NCBI RefSeq assembly: GCF_947499845.1
Contig: NZ_CANMPM010000002.1
Span: forward strand, 248,001 to 312,000
Length of the DNA stretch: 64,000 nt
Source: an uncultured Pseudokineococcus sp.
Lineage (GTDB): Bacteria; Actinomycetota; Actinomycetes; Actinomycetales; Quadrisphaeraceae
Direction of reading: 5' to 3'
Shown: positions 25,480-34,195 of the stretch, in pieces
Position numbering within the stretch: the stretch's first letter is position 1
How the letters are laid out: every line of letters begins with the position of its first letter
Translations under genes and position numbers: made by a program
Notes under the pieces: model-generated
Seen by the model: only the letters and a program-made list of their open reading frames with translations
Databases searched by the model: none
What the model was told of the DNA's origin: nothing

Positions 25480-27087
25480 GCGGCTCGCGGGTCCGGGGAC
25501 CCCGGCGCCCGCCCGCTCGGCGGACGGCGACCACCGGGGCAGGAGCACCCGGAAGGCGGTGCGCCCCGGCGCGGACTCGACGTCGACGGTCCCGCCGTGC
25601 GCGCTCACGACGGCGCGGGTGATGGCGAGCCCCAGGCCGGTGCTGCCGGCGGCGCGCGAGCGGGAGGTGTCCGCTCGGGCGAAGCGCTCGAACACCTCCG
25701 GGAGGACGGCCGGGTCGACGCCCGGGCCGTCGTCCTCGACGACGACCTCGACCTGCCCGGGCCGCGCGCGCACGCGTGCGGTGACGGTGGTGCCCGGCGG
25801 GGTGTGCGTGCGCGCGTTGGCGAGCAGGGCGGCGAGCACCTGCTGCAGCCGGGCGGCGTCGCCGCTGACCGCCAGGGACGCCGCCCCGCCGGCGTCCTCG
25901 TCCGCGGCCCCCTCCTGCTCGTCGGCCCCCTCCTCCTCGGCCGGCCCCGGCAGGTCCAGCCGCCAGCGGTGGTCGGGGGAGGTGACGCGCGCGTCGCTCA
26001 CGGCGTCGACGACGAGCAGGGGCAGCTCGACGACCTCGCGCTCGAGGGGGCGACCGGCGTCGAGGCGCGCGAGGAGCAGCAGGTCCTCGACGAGCCCGGA
26101 CATGCGGGTCGCCTGGCTCTCCACGCGCTCGAGGGCGTGGGCCACCTCGGGGGGCAGCTCGGCCTCGTGGCGGCGGGCCAGCTCGGCGTACCCGCGGACG
26201 GAGGCCAGCGGCGTGCGCAGCTCGTGGCTGGCGTCGGCGACGAACTGGCGCACCTGCGTCTCGCTGCGGTGCCGGGCCGAGAGCGCGGCGGCGACGTGCA
26301 CGAGCAGCCGGTCGAGGGCGGCGCCGACCTGGCCCACCTCGGTGCGCGGATCGGTGTCGCGCTCCGGCACGCGCACCGCGAGGTCGACCTCGCCGCGGTC
26401 CAGCGGCAGGCCGGACACGCGGGTCGCCGTGGCCGCGACGCGCCGCAGCGGCGCGAGCCCGCGGGAGAGGACGGCGCGGCTCGCGAGGACGGCGACCGCG
26501 ATGCCGAGGGCGGCCAGCAGCAGCGCCGCCACGGCGAGCTGGCCGACCACCGTCGTCGTCTCGGCCAGCGGCTGCCCCACGACGACGCCGTCGTCGCCCG
26601 CGCTCGCGGCGACCACCCGGTAGTCGCCGCGGCCCGGCACGTCCACGGTGGACGGCTCCGGGCCCGCCCGCCCGAGCGCGGCGGCCTGCTCGTCGGTCCA
26701 GACGTCGAGCCGCGGGAAGCCGCCCGACGTGCCCGCGAGGGAGGCCGCCCGCACCGCGCCGTCCTCGACGCGGGCTCCCACCGAGCCGACGGGCAGCCCG
26801 AAGAGCAGGAAGTTGAGCCCCTCCCGCGCCTGCTCGCCGTCGAGCCCGCGCTCGCCCGCGCCGCCGCCGGGGCCGCCGCCAGGGCCGCCGCCGGGCGGTC
26901 CACCGGGACGCGCGCCGAGGACCCCGGCGGACTGCGCGGCCTGGCGGACCACCTGGGCGTCCACCCGGTCGACGAGGACGTGGTGGACGACCAGCAGCGT
27001 GAGCCCGCCCGTCGCGACCAGGACGACGGCGAGGACGGCGCCGACGCCGGCCAGCAGCCGGGCGCGCAGCGAGCGGGTGCGGCGCAC
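25444..27087 (-). CDS. Two-component sensor histidine kinase (HAMP, HisKA, HATPase)
   Basis: A 547-residue classical kinase. Span 1 is at ~11-35, an extracytoplasmic domain ~40-180 contains a Gly/Pro-rich insert (GGPPGGGPGGGPGGG), span 2 is ~183-204, HAMP ~205-268. The H-box FVADASHELRTPL carries His288; N-box LLANARTHTPPGT, G1 EDDGPGVD and G2 GSTGLGLAI follow. An acidic Glu/Ala-rich insertion (AEEEGADEQEGAADEDAG) interrupts the ATPase domain. Its partner regulator is 16 bases upstream in the same operon. The layout matches the TcrY/CseC-like kinases of actinobacteria; the signal is unknown. Confidence 0.92.
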   Translation of the reverse strand: MRRTRSLRARLLAGVGAVLAVVLVATGGLTLLVVHHVLVDRVDAQVVRQAAQSAGVLGARPGGPPGGGPGGGPGGGAGERGLDGEQAREGLNFLLFGLPVGSVGARVEDGAVRAASLAGTSGGFPRLDVWTDEQAAALGRAGPEPSTVDVPGRGDYRVVAASAGDDGVVVGQPLAETTTVVGQLAVAALLLAALGIAVAVLASRAVLSRGLAPLRRVAATATRVSGLPLDRGEVDLAVRVPERDTDPRTEVGQVGAALDRLLVHVAAALSARHRSETQVRQFVADASHELRTPLASVRGYAELARRHEAELPPEVAHALERVESQATRMSGLVEDLLLLARLDAGRPLEREVVELPLLVVDAVSDARVTSPDHRWRLDLPGPAEEEGADEQEGAADEDAGGAASLAVSGDAARLQQVLAALLANARTHTPPGTTVTARVRARPGQVEVVVEDDGPGVDPAVLPEVFERFARADTSRSRAAGSTGLGLAITRAVVSAHGGTVDVESAPGRTAFRVLLPRWSPSAERAGAGVPGPASRSAGGPTGRQAR

Positions 27088-27103
27088 CGGGCGGCCCGCC
27101 GCC

Positions 27104-27865
27104 TCAGGCCCCGGCCGGGGCGGGCGGTGCCGCCGCCGCGGGCTTGAGCACGTAGCCCGCGCCGCGCAGGGTGTGGATCATCGGCGCCCGGCCGGCGTCG
27201 ATCTTGCGCCGCAGGTAGGAGACGTACAGCTCGACCACGTTGGCCTGGCCGCCGAAGTCGTAGCGCCACACGCGGTCGAGGATCTGCGCCTTCGACAGCA
27301 CGCGACGGGGGTTGCGCATGAGGTAGCGCAGCAGCTCGAACTCCGTCGCCGTGAGCCGCACCTCGGCGCCGGCGCGGGTGACCTCGTGGCTGTCCTCGTC
27401 GAGCACGAGGTCCCCCACGACGAGCACCCCGTCGGCGGCGGAGGCGTGCGCCGCGGTGCGGCGCAGGAGCCCCCGCAGCCGCGCCACGAGCTCCTCGAGG
27501 CTGAACGGCTTGGTGACGTAGTCGTCGCCGCCCGCCGTCAGCCCCGCGACGCGGTCCTCGACGGCGTCCTTCGCGGTGAGGAAGAGCACCGGCACGTCGT
27601 CGCCCGCGTCCGCCCGCAGGCGGCGGAGCACCTCGAGGCCGTCGAGGTCGGGGAGCATGACGTCGAGCACGACGGCGTCGGGGCGCCAGCTGCGCGCCTC
27701 GCTCAGCGCCCGGGCGCCGTCGGCCGCCGTCCGCACCTGCCACCCCTCGTACTTCAGCGCCATCGCCAGCAGCTCGGTGAGGTTCTGCTCGTCGTCGACG
27801 ACGAGGACGCGCAGCGGGCTGCCGTCGAGGCGCTGCATCGGCCGGTGGGCGGGGGCGGTGGTCAT
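27104..27865 (-). CDS. OmpR/PhoB-family response regulator
   Basis: A 253-residue regulator. The receiver has the acidic pair at 24-25, phospho-acceptor Asp68 in VVLDVMLPDLDG, Thr97 and Lys119 (YVTKPF). The DNA-binding winged helix is EVRLTATEFELLRYLMRNPRRVLSKAQILDRVW, then VVELYVSYLRRKID and IHTLRGAGYVLKP. It closely follows the actinobacterial TrcR/TcrX/PhoP pattern. ATG start at 27865. The upstream 268-bp gap carries a cluster of GACGTC palindromes that could be its own or another regulator's sites. Confidence 0.93.
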   Translation of the reverse strand: MTTAPAHRPMQRLDGSPLRVLVVDDEQNLTELLAMALKYEGWQVRTAADGARALSEARSWRPDAVVLDVMLPDLDGLEVLRRLRADAGDDVPVLFLTAKDAVEDRVAGLTAGGDDYVTKPFSLEELVARLRGLLRRTAAHASAADGVLVVGDLVLDEDSHEVTRAGAEVRLTATEFELLRYLMRNPRRVLSKAQILDRVWRYDFGGQANVVELYVSYLRRKIDAGRAPMIHTLRGAGYVLKPAAAAPPAPAGA

Positions 27866-27955
27866 GGGGCGAGCCTGCTCCTCCGGGCTCGCCCGCAGCC
27901 GGGTGCTGCCTGTGAGCCTCCTGTGCGTGCTGCCGTGAGGACGGGTGCCGAGCCC

Positions 27956-28036
27956 GACGTCGGGGCTCGAGTCCGACGTCCGGCCGGGACGTCAGGGCGC
28001 CGGGCCGTCGCGACGTCGGACTCGGCGTGCGACGTC
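27956..28036. repeat. Cluster of five GACGTC palindromes with a 13-bp inverted repeat
   Basis: GACGTC occurs at 27956, 27975, 27988, 28012 and 28031. CGAGTCCGACGTC (27968-27980) and its exact complement GACGTCGGACTCG (28012-28024) form a 13-bp inverted repeat. The cluster lies ~90-170 bases upstream of the OmpR-type regulator gene and downstream of the secreted-protein gene. Confidence 0.8.
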
Positions 28037-28095
28037 GGAGTCGGCGGGCCCCCGGCCGGGACGCGGGGCCGTGGACCGGTGCGGGCCGCGTCGGA

Positions 28096-28113
28096 GCGGG
28101 CCCCAGGGCCCGC
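28096..28113 (-). terminator. 8-bp hairpin after the secreted-protein gene
   Basis: GCGGGCCC and GGGCCCGC (28096-28103 and 28106-28113) with a two-base centre, 20 bases past the minus-strand stop at 28134. Confidence 0.55.
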
Positions 28114-28133
28114 CCCGACGCTCCCGACCCACC

Positions 28134-28898
28134 TCAGGCGGCGTAGCTCCAGCTCGACGGGGTCGCGCTGGTCCCGTCCGGCGTCGGCGTGGCTCCGTCG
28201 TCGGCGGGGTCCTGCGGCGCCGTCGCGCCGTCGGCCGGGTCCTCCTCGGCCGGACCGCCGGGCCCGCCGGGGCCGTGCCCGCCGGGGCCGTGGCCGCCCG
28301 GGCCGAGGGGCCGGTCGCCGACCTCGGTCGTCACGAGCTCGCCGATCCGGGTCTCGAGGTCGGCGGCGCGCTCGTCGGCCTGCTCCTGCGTGGCCCGGCC
28401 GTCGGCGACCTCCTCGTCGAGGTGGGCCCTCGCGGCGTCGACGAGGGCGGCGACGAGGTCGTCGGTGCTCACGCCCTGCTCCTGCGCGACCGACGCCAGG
28501 GTGGCGCCGTCCTGCGCCAGGGCGTCCCGGAGCTCCTCGGGCGTGAGGTCGAGCACGTCGGCCGCGGCGTCGAGGCCCGCGGGCCCCGGCCCGAGGCCCA
28601 GCCCGCCGGGCCCGCCCGGACCGCCCGGACCGCCCGGGCCGGGCAGCGCGTCGGCGAGCGTCGAGGCGACCTCGTCGGCCTGGTCCTGGGTCAGCGTCCC
28701 GTCCGAGACGAGGCCCGCGAGGGCCTCGGTGATGCGGTCGACCCGGTCCGCCACGGCGTCGACCGCCCCCCGGGCGGCCTCCTGGGTCGACCCCGTGACC
28801 GCGTCGGGCGCCGCGTCCGCGATCGCCGGCCCGGCGAGGGCCGCCCCGCCGAGGGCGATCGCGCCCGCGACGGTGATGGTGGCCAGCTTCCTGCGCAT
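28134..28898 (-). CDS. Secreted Gly/Pro-rich helical protein of unknown function
   Basis: A 254-residue product from an ATG at 28898 with GGAGGAGG just upstream. The N terminus MRRKLATITVAGAIALGGAALAGPAIADA is a clear Sec signal peptide with a likely cleavage near residue 27-30. The mature part has two helical units with LTQDQADEVASTLADAL and ATQEQADERAADLETRI, repeats often found in actinobacterial secreted proteins, plus LDLTPEELRDAL. Gly/Pro linkers (GPGGPGGPGG) separate them and an acidic Pro/Thr-rich tail ends the chain. It is upstream of the two-component pair on the same strand, so the pair may respond to envelope state; this is inference. Confidence 0.75.
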   Translation of the reverse strand: MRRKLATITVAGAIALGGAALAGPAIADAAPDAVTGSTQEAARGAVDAVADRVDRITEALAGLVSDGTLTQDQADEVASTLADALPGPGGPGGPGGPGGLGLGPGPAGLDAAADVLDLTPEELRDALAQDGATLASVAQEQGVSTDDLVAALVDAARAHLDEEVADGRATQEQADERAADLETRIGELVTTEVGDRPLGPGGHGPGGHGPGGPGGPAEEDPADGATAPQDPADDGATPTPDGTSATPSSWSYAA

Positions 28899-29072
28899 GG
28901 TGTCCTCCTCCGACGGGCGGCCGTTCCGCCCGAGGACCACGACGCTGCGGGCCGCGCCTGTCAGGACGCTGTCACGCCCTCATGGCTCACCTGCGGATCG
29001 ACGTCCGTCGCCCCCGGAGGGCCCGCAGGGCGCTCGGGACGGCGCGGACCGGCGCCCGGCCGGCCCACGCCC

Positions 29073-29078
29073 TACCGT
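29073..29078 (+). promoter_or_regulatory. Leaderless -10 (TACCGT) of the PHP gene
   Basis: TACCGT ends six bases before the GTG at 29085 and no Shine-Dalgarno is present between them. Confidence 0.55.
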
Positions 29079-29084
29079 CGGCGC

Positions 29085-30209
29085 GTGAGCGCGAGCGACG
29101 ACCGCCCGGCGGGCGGCGGCCCCGGCGCCGACGACGCGGAGGACCTGCACGCCCGGGTCCTGGCGGCGCTGCGGCGCACGGCCTTCCTCCTGGAGCGGGA
29201 GCTGGCGAGCACCCACCGGGTCAAGGCGTTCCGCGCGGCGGCCACCACGGTCACGCGCACGCCCGCGGACGACCTGGCCCGCCGCGTCGCCGACGGCTCC
29301 CTCGAGCAGCTGCCCGGCGTCGGCCGCACGACGGCGGCCCTCGTCGTCGACGTCGCCGCCGGACGGCGGCCCGCCTACCTCGTCGACCTCGAGGAGCGCC
29401 AGGAGCCCCTCGTCGACCCGGCCGACGAGGGCGCCGCCGGGGGCGCCGCGCTGCGAGCGGCCCTGCGCGGGGACCTGCACCTGCACTCGGACTGGAGCGA
29501 CGGCGGCAGCCCCGTCGAGGACATGGCCGTCACGGCCGTCGAGATCGGCCACGAGTACGCGGCCCTCACCGACCACTCGCCGCGCCTCAAGGTCGCCCGG
29601 GGCCTCAGCCCCGCGCGGCTGCGCCGCCAGCTGGCCCTGCTCGAGGAGCTCGCCGCGCCGCTCGCGCCCTTCCGGCTCCTGTCCGGGATCGAGTGCGACG
29701 TCCTCGCCGACGGGTCCCTCGACCAGGAGCCCGAGCTGCTCGACGCGCTCGACGTCGTCGTCGCCTCCGTCCACTCCGACCTGCGGATGGAGCGGCGCGC
29801 CATGACCCGGCGCATGGTGCGCGCGGTGCGCGACCCGCGCACCGACGTGCTCGGGCACTGCACGGGGCGGTACGTGCAGCCCCGCGAGGGGGTGGGACGG
29901 GCGCGGCCGGAGAGCGAGTTCGACGCCGAGGAGGTCTTCGCCGCGTGCGCGGAGGCCGGCGTCGCCGTCGAGGTCAACGCCCGCCCCGAGCGCCTCGACC
30001 CGCCCCTGCGGCTGCTGCGGCTCGCCGTCGAGGCCGGCTGCCTGTTCAGCGTCGACACCGACGCCCACGCGCCCGGCCAGCTCGACTGGCAGGAGCGCGG
30101 GTGCGCCCGGGCGGCGCGGTGCGGCGTCCCCCCCGAGCGCGTGGTCAACACGTGGCCGGTCGAGGACCTCCTGGCCTGGACGGCCGACCACGCGCACCGA
30201 CCGGGCTGA
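29085..30209 (+). CDS. PHP-domain metal-dependent phosphoesterase with helix-hairpin-helix head
   Basis: A 374-residue protein. Residues ~20-105 form a helical DNA-binding region with a helix-hairpin-helix (LEQLPGVGRTTAALV at 73-87), like the 8-kDa domain of polymerase X. The PHP domain begins DLHLHSDWSDG at 130-140 and continues with LTDHSP, GIECDVL, VVVASVHSDL, GHCTGR, VEVNARPERLDP and SVDTDAHAPGQ, which carry the metal-binding His/Asp set. The polymerase palm of PolX is missing, so this is the PHP part without a polymerase; a DNA-end repair phosphatase is possible but unproven. GTG start after a leaderless -10. Confidence 0.88.
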   Translation: MSASDDRPAGGGPGADDAEDLHARVLAALRRTAFLLERELASTHRVKAFRAAATTVTRTPADDLARRVADGSLEQLPGVGRTTAALVVDVAAGRRPAYLVDLEERQEPLVDPADEGAAGGAALRAALRGDLHLHSDWSDGGSPVEDMAVTAVEIGHEYAALTDHSPRLKVARGLSPARLRRQLALLEELAAPLAPFRLLSGIECDVLADGSLDQEPELLDALDVVVASVHSDLRMERRAMTRRMVRAVRDPRTDVLGHCTGRYVQPREGVGRARPESEFDAEEVFAACAEAGVAVEVNARPERLDPPLRLLRLAVEAGCLFSVDTDAHAPGQLDWQERGCARAARCGVPPERVVNTWPVEDLLAWTADHAHRPG

Positions 30210-30241
30210 GGGGCCGCGCACGACCGCCGGGCCCGCGCGGG

Positions 30242-32392
30242 TCACCCGTCGGCGCCGACCTCCCGCACGCGCAGCAGCAGCAGCTGCTCGGGGTCCATGG
30301 CGGGCGCCCGGACGCCCGCCGCGGCGAGCACCGCGCCCGGGAGGACGACGCCCTCGTCCAGCCACGGCGGGCGCCCGCCGCGCAGGCGGGGCGCGTCCCC
30401 AGGGGCCTGCGCGCTGACGCGGTACAGAGCGTCCGGCCGGAGTCCCGGGAGCCGGACGGCGCCGGGCACGGACGTGAGCGGGGCGTCCAGCTGCACGAGC
30501 GCGAAGAGCGCGTCCGCGCCGTCCGCGGCCACGACGCCGTGGAGCGCGACGGCGGGGTCCACCGGGTCGGCGCGGACGACGGCGCCGGTGTGCAGCAGGC
30601 CGCGGAGCTCGCGGTAGAGCGCCACCCACCGGGCCAGCTCCGCGCGCTCGCCGGAGGTGGCGCGGCTGATGTCCCACTCGACGCCGAGGGACCCGAACAG
30701 CGCCGTGCCCGCGCGGAAGGACAGGTCGTGCGTGCGGCCGGTCGTGTGGGAGCGGGGGGAGGCGACGTGGCCGCCGACGAGCTCCGGCGGCAGCAGCTGG
30801 GCGGTCCAGCGCTGGATCTGCTGGCGCTCGAGCGGGTCGTTGCAGTCGCTGCCCCACACCCGGTCGGTGCGCTCGAGGACGCCGAGGTCCACGCGCAGGC
30901 CCCCCGAGCTGCACGACTCGACCTCCACGCCCGGGTGGCGGCGCCGCAGCTCGTCGAGGAGCGCGTAGACGGCGGCGGTCTGCGCGTGGACGCCGGCCGC
31001 CCGGGCCGGCCCCGACCCGGCGTCGAGGACGTCGCGGTTGTGGTCCCACTTCACGTAGGCGATGTCGTGCTCGGACAGCAGGGCGTCGAGGCGCCCGAGG
31101 ACGTGCGCGTGGGCGTCGGGGTGGCCGAGGTCGAGCACCTGCTGCCCGCGCGAGAGCACGGGTTCGCGGCCGCCGACCCGCAGCAGCCAGTCCGGGTGCG
31201 CGCGGGCCAGGTCGGAGTCGGGGTTGACCATCTCCGGCTCGAACCAGAGCCCGAAGTCCATGCCGTGCGCGTGCACGGCCTCGACCAGCGGCCCGAGCCC
31301 GTCGGGCCACACGTCCTCGTCGACGTACCAGTCGCCCAGGCCGGCGGTGTCGTCGCGCCGACCGCGGAACCAGCCGTCGTCGAGCACGAAGCGCTCGGCG
31401 CCGACCTCGGCGCCCAGCCGCGCCAGCTCGGTGAGGCGCTCGAGGTCGTGGTCGAAGTAGACGGCCTCCCACACGTTGAGGACCACCGGCCGCGGGGAGC
31501 GTGGGTGCTCGGGGCGCGCGCGCAGGTGGGTGTGGAAGCGCGACGCGACGCCGTCGAGCCCGTCGGGGGCGTAGGAGCCGTACAGCCACGGGCTGACGTG
31601 CTCCTCCTCCGGACGGAGCCGGACCTCGCCGGGCAGCAGGAGCTCGCCGCCCGCGAGCACCCGGGCTCCCTCGGCCGTGCGCTCGGCGCGGACGACGTGG
31701 TTGCCGCTCCAGGCGACGTGCACGCCCCACGCCTCGCCGGAGCGGAAGCCGAGGCCCGCCGTCCCGGCCGTCATGACGAGCGGCGCGTCCGGGCCCGTGC
31801 GCCCCCGCCGGTTCTCCCGCGCGTGGGCGCCGACGGCGAAGGGCACGCGCTGCGGGGCCCGCTCGCGCGCCCAGCGCCCGGCGAGGTCGACGACCTCGGT
31901 CGCCGCCTCCGGTACCGGCAGTGAGGGCAGGACGCCGTCGACGACGTAGCCGCCCGCGGCCGACAGGTCCCGCACGGCGGCGCGGACCCGCACGAGCCCG
32001 GCGGGCAGGAGCTCGACCTCCACCCGCACGCCCAGCTCGGCGTCCGCGTCCTCCCCCGTCGCGACGGCGCGCCCGCCGCCGGCGTCGTCCGTCTCGACGT
32101 CCCAGGAGACCAGGCGCGGGGACGGCGACCAGCCACCCCCGTCCTCGCGGTGGCCGGTGAGCCCCGGTCGGCCCCGCCAGCCCGTCGCCGTCTCGGGCAG
32201 CAGCCCGAGGGGCAGGGCGACGTCGAGGTCGTTGGGCGCCACCCCCGGCTCCGCGGCGCGCCGCAGCGCCCGCAGGTGCTCGTCGGGGAGGTCGCCGAGG
32301 TCGGCGCCCCAGTGGACGACGGAGGGCAGGCGCCCGCCGTCGGCGGAGAGGACGAGGCTGGTGCCGGCCGCGCGCAGGTGTACGAGGTCCAC
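30242..32392 (-). CDS. Alpha-galactosidase, GH36
   Basis: A 716-residue glycoside hydrolase. An N-terminal beta-sandwich (~1-300) is followed by the (beta/alpha)8 barrel: NVWEAVYFDHDLERL, FVLDDGWFRGRRDD, GLWFEPEMVNPDSDL, then YVKWDHNRD with the nucleophile Asp450, and WGSDCNDPLERQQIQ with the acid/base Asp516; ESCSSGGLR is also typical. It cleaves terminal alpha-galactosides such as melibiose or raffinose in the cytoplasm (no signal peptide). The GTG at 32392 is eight bases from TAGCGT on the same strand. A set of GTCACGG direct repeats lies upstream. No sugar transporter is adjacent; one is 22 kb away. Confidence 0.92.
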   Translation of the reverse strand: MDLVHLRAAGTSLVLSADGGRLPSVVHWGADLGDLPDEHLRALRRAAEPGVAPNDLDVALPLGLLPETATGWRGRPGLTGHREDGGGWSPSPRLVSWDVETDDAGGGRAVATGEDADAELGVRVEVELLPAGLVRVRAAVRDLSAAGGYVVDGVLPSLPVPEAATEVVDLAGRWARERAPQRVPFAVGAHARENRRGRTGPDAPLVMTAGTAGLGFRSGEAWGVHVAWSGNHVVRAERTAEGARVLAGGELLLPGEVRLRPEEEHVSPWLYGSYAPDGLDGVASRFHTHLRARPEHPRSPRPVVLNVWEAVYFDHDLERLTELARLGAEVGAERFVLDDGWFRGRRDDTAGLGDWYVDEDVWPDGLGPLVEAVHAHGMDFGLWFEPEMVNPDSDLARAHPDWLLRVGGREPVLSRGQQVLDLGHPDAHAHVLGRLDALLSEHDIAYVKWDHNRDVLDAGSGPARAAGVHAQTAAVYALLDELRRRHPGVEVESCSSGGLRVDLGVLERTDRVWGSDCNDPLERQQIQRWTAQLLPPELVGGHVASPRSHTTGRTHDLSFRAGTALFGSLGVEWDISRATSGERAELARWVALYRELRGLLHTGAVVRADPVDPAVALHGVVAADGADALFALVQLDAPLTSVPGAVRLPGLRPDALYRVSAQAPGDAPRLRGGRPPWLDEGVVLPGAVLAAAGVRAPAMDPEQLLLLRVREVGADG

Positions 32393-32400
32393 GCGCGCGC

Positions 32401-32406
32401 ACGCTA
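32401..32406 (-). promoter_or_regulatory. Leaderless -10 (TAGCGT) of the GH36 gene
   Basis: TAGCGT on the minus strand ends eight bases before the GTG at 32392; the spacer is an alternating GC run. Confidence 0.55.
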
Positions 32407-32458
32407 GGGCAGCCGGCGACCCGCCCCGCGCCACCGCCCGCGACGCGCCCGGCGGGAG

Positions 32459-32519
32459 GTCACGGGTAGGGCGTCGGATGAGGGGTCACGGGCAAGGGGT
32501 CACGGGCGGGGCGTCACGG
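32459..32519. repeat. GTCACGG direct repeats upstream of the GH36 gene
   Basis: GTCACGGG occurs at 32459, 32485 and 32499 and GTCACGG at 32513; the last three are exactly 14 bases apart. They lie ~53-113 bases upstream of the GH36 -10, just after the MscS gene stop, and may be regulator sites. Confidence 0.7.
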
Positions 32520-33932
32520 TCATCCGCGGGAGTCGTCCCGGCCCGACGCCAGCTGGTCGCGCCAGCTGGGCGGCTCCTGCTCGGCGGGGGCCTCGACGAC
32601 CTCGACCTCACCGGAGCGGGCCTCGCCGGCGCGGCGGCGCTCCTCCATCTCCTCCTCGCTCGGGCCGGAGAAGCGCTGCGCGCGCGCGACGGCCTCGAGG
32701 CTGCCGGTGAAGAGCCCGGTCTCGTACCGCCGCGCGGGCGTGTCCTGCTCCGGGTCGGCGTCCTGGACGGGGGCGCGCTCCGCGCGGGCGCCGTCGCGCG
32801 GGGCCGGTGCGCCCGTCCGCGCCCGGGGGGCCGCCCCCGCCTCCGCGGCCGTCGTGATGCGGGTCCGCGGCAGCGCGTCCGGGGCCGAGCGCTGCAGCCA
32901 GACCACGAGCGCCTCGCGCAGCCCGGTGCGCAGGTCCCAGAGCGTGGCGCCGTCCTTCGCGCTGACGACCGCGCGCAGCGTGACGACGCCGCCGACCGCC
33001 TCGACGACGACGAGGTTGGCCACGCGCCCGTCCCAGTTGGGCGTGGACTCGAGGTAGCAGTGCATCTCCTCGCGCAGCCCGTCGATCGGCACCTCCCAGT
33101 CGACGTCGAGCATGACGGCGCCCATGACCTCGGAGTCCTTGCGGGTCCAGTTCTCGATGGGGGTCGTCGTGAAGTACGTCGACGGGAGCACGAGCCGGCG
33201 GTCGTCCCAGATGTGGAGGACGACGTAGGTCAGCGTGATCTCCTCGATGCGCCCGAACTCGCCCTCGATGACGACGACGTCGTCCACGCGGATCGCGTCG
33301 GTGAAGGTGATCTGGAGACCGGCGAAGAGGTTGGCCAGCGACGTCTGCGCGGCGAGGCCGGCCACGACGCCGACGACGCCGGCCGAGGCGAAGATCGTCG
33401 CGCCCCACTCGCGGGCGGCGGGGATGGTGAGGAGCATCGCGCCGACGGCGAGCACCACGACGACGGCGACGGTCAGGCGGCGCAGCAGGGAGACCTGGGT
33501 GCGGACGCGGCGCGCGCGGCGGTTGTCGGGCCCGTCGAGGCGGTACTTGTCGAGCGCGACGTCCTCGAGCACGAAGGCGACGACGGCGGCCAGCCAGGCG
33601 AGCATGGCGATGATCGCGAGGTTGACGACGTAGGCGACCGGGTCGGCCCACGAGGACTGCAGCGTGGCGGACTCGAGCACGACGCGGGCGGCGACGAGCA
33701 CGAGCACGATGCGGAAGGGCCGCCGTCCCCGCGCCTCGACGTCGCGCACCACGGACGAGCGGCGGCCGATGCGGCGCAGCACGGCGGTGACGAGGAGGCC
33801 GAGCACGAAGGCGGCGGCCACGCCGATCGCCAGGTACAGGAGGACCGTCGTCGCCGAGGCGTAGACGATGTCCTCGGGCAGCGCCTCGGCGGCGGCGCTC
33901 CCCTCCTCGTTCGGGGACAGCAGGGCGAGCAC
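32520..33932 (-). CDS. MscS-family mechanosensitive channel
   Basis: A 470-residue membrane protein from a GTG at 33932 preceded by GGAGG. Spans are at ~28-50, ~73-92, ~103-128 and ~160-185, then the pore helix region and MscS domain: AGVVGVVAGLAAQTSLANLFAGLQITFTDAIRVDD, VIEGEFGRIEEITLTYVVLHIWDDRRLVLPSTYF, and TPIENWTRKD. The beta and C-terminal domains follow. The last ~110 residues are a disordered acidic/Arg-rich tail not usual for the family. It opens under membrane tension in osmotic downshock. Confidence 0.92.
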   Translation of the reverse strand: MLALLSPNEEGSAAAEALPEDIVYASATTVLLYLAIGVAAAFVLGLLVTAVLRRIGRRSSVVRDVEARGRRPFRIVLVLVAARVVLESATLQSSWADPVAYVVNLAIIAMLAWLAAVVAFVLEDVALDKYRLDGPDNRRARRVRTQVSLLRRLTVAVVVVLAVGAMLLTIPAAREWGATIFASAGVVGVVAGLAAQTSLANLFAGLQITFTDAIRVDDVVVIEGEFGRIEEITLTYVVLHIWDDRRLVLPSTYFTTTPIENWTRKDSEVMGAVMLDVDWEVPIDGLREEMHCYLESTPNWDGRVANLVVVEAVGGVVTLRAVVSAKDGATLWDLRTGLREALVVWLQRSAPDALPRTRITTAAEAGAAPRARTGAPAPRDGARAERAPVQDADPEQDTPARRYETGLFTGSLEAVARAQRFSGPSEEEMEERRRAGEARSGEVEVVEAPAEQEPPSWRDQLASGRDDSRG

Positions 33933-34181
33933 GGGGGGACCTCCGAGGGGTGCTTCGAGGGGCGGGGAGCGGGCACGCGGCGACGTCAGCGGCGCTCGAC
34001 CAGCCGTCAACACTGACCGGCGGGGCAGACCGGTGCAAGCCGCTCACCCCCCTGCAGACCTGGGAGGTCCCTGGGAGCCGAGGAGGCCGCTGGGCACGCC
34101 GGCACGGACCCGGACGGACCGGGCGCGCGTCTCCGCGGCTCCGCGTGAGCGGCCCCGGCGGGCGCCCGCCGGGCGCCCCCG

Positions 34182-34187
34182 TAGGGT
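34182..34187 (+). promoter_or_regulatory. Leaderless -10 (TAGGGT) of the GT2 gene
   Basis: TAGGGT ends eight bases before the GTG at 34196. A 16-bp GC palindrome (34156-34171) lies just upstream. Confidence 0.55.
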
Positions 34188-34195
34188 CGCCGGTC

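Noticed and set aside
30210-30241. Terminator between the PHP and GH36 genes
   Set aside because: Only a loopless GC palindrome (CCCGCGCGGG) is present; too weak to call.
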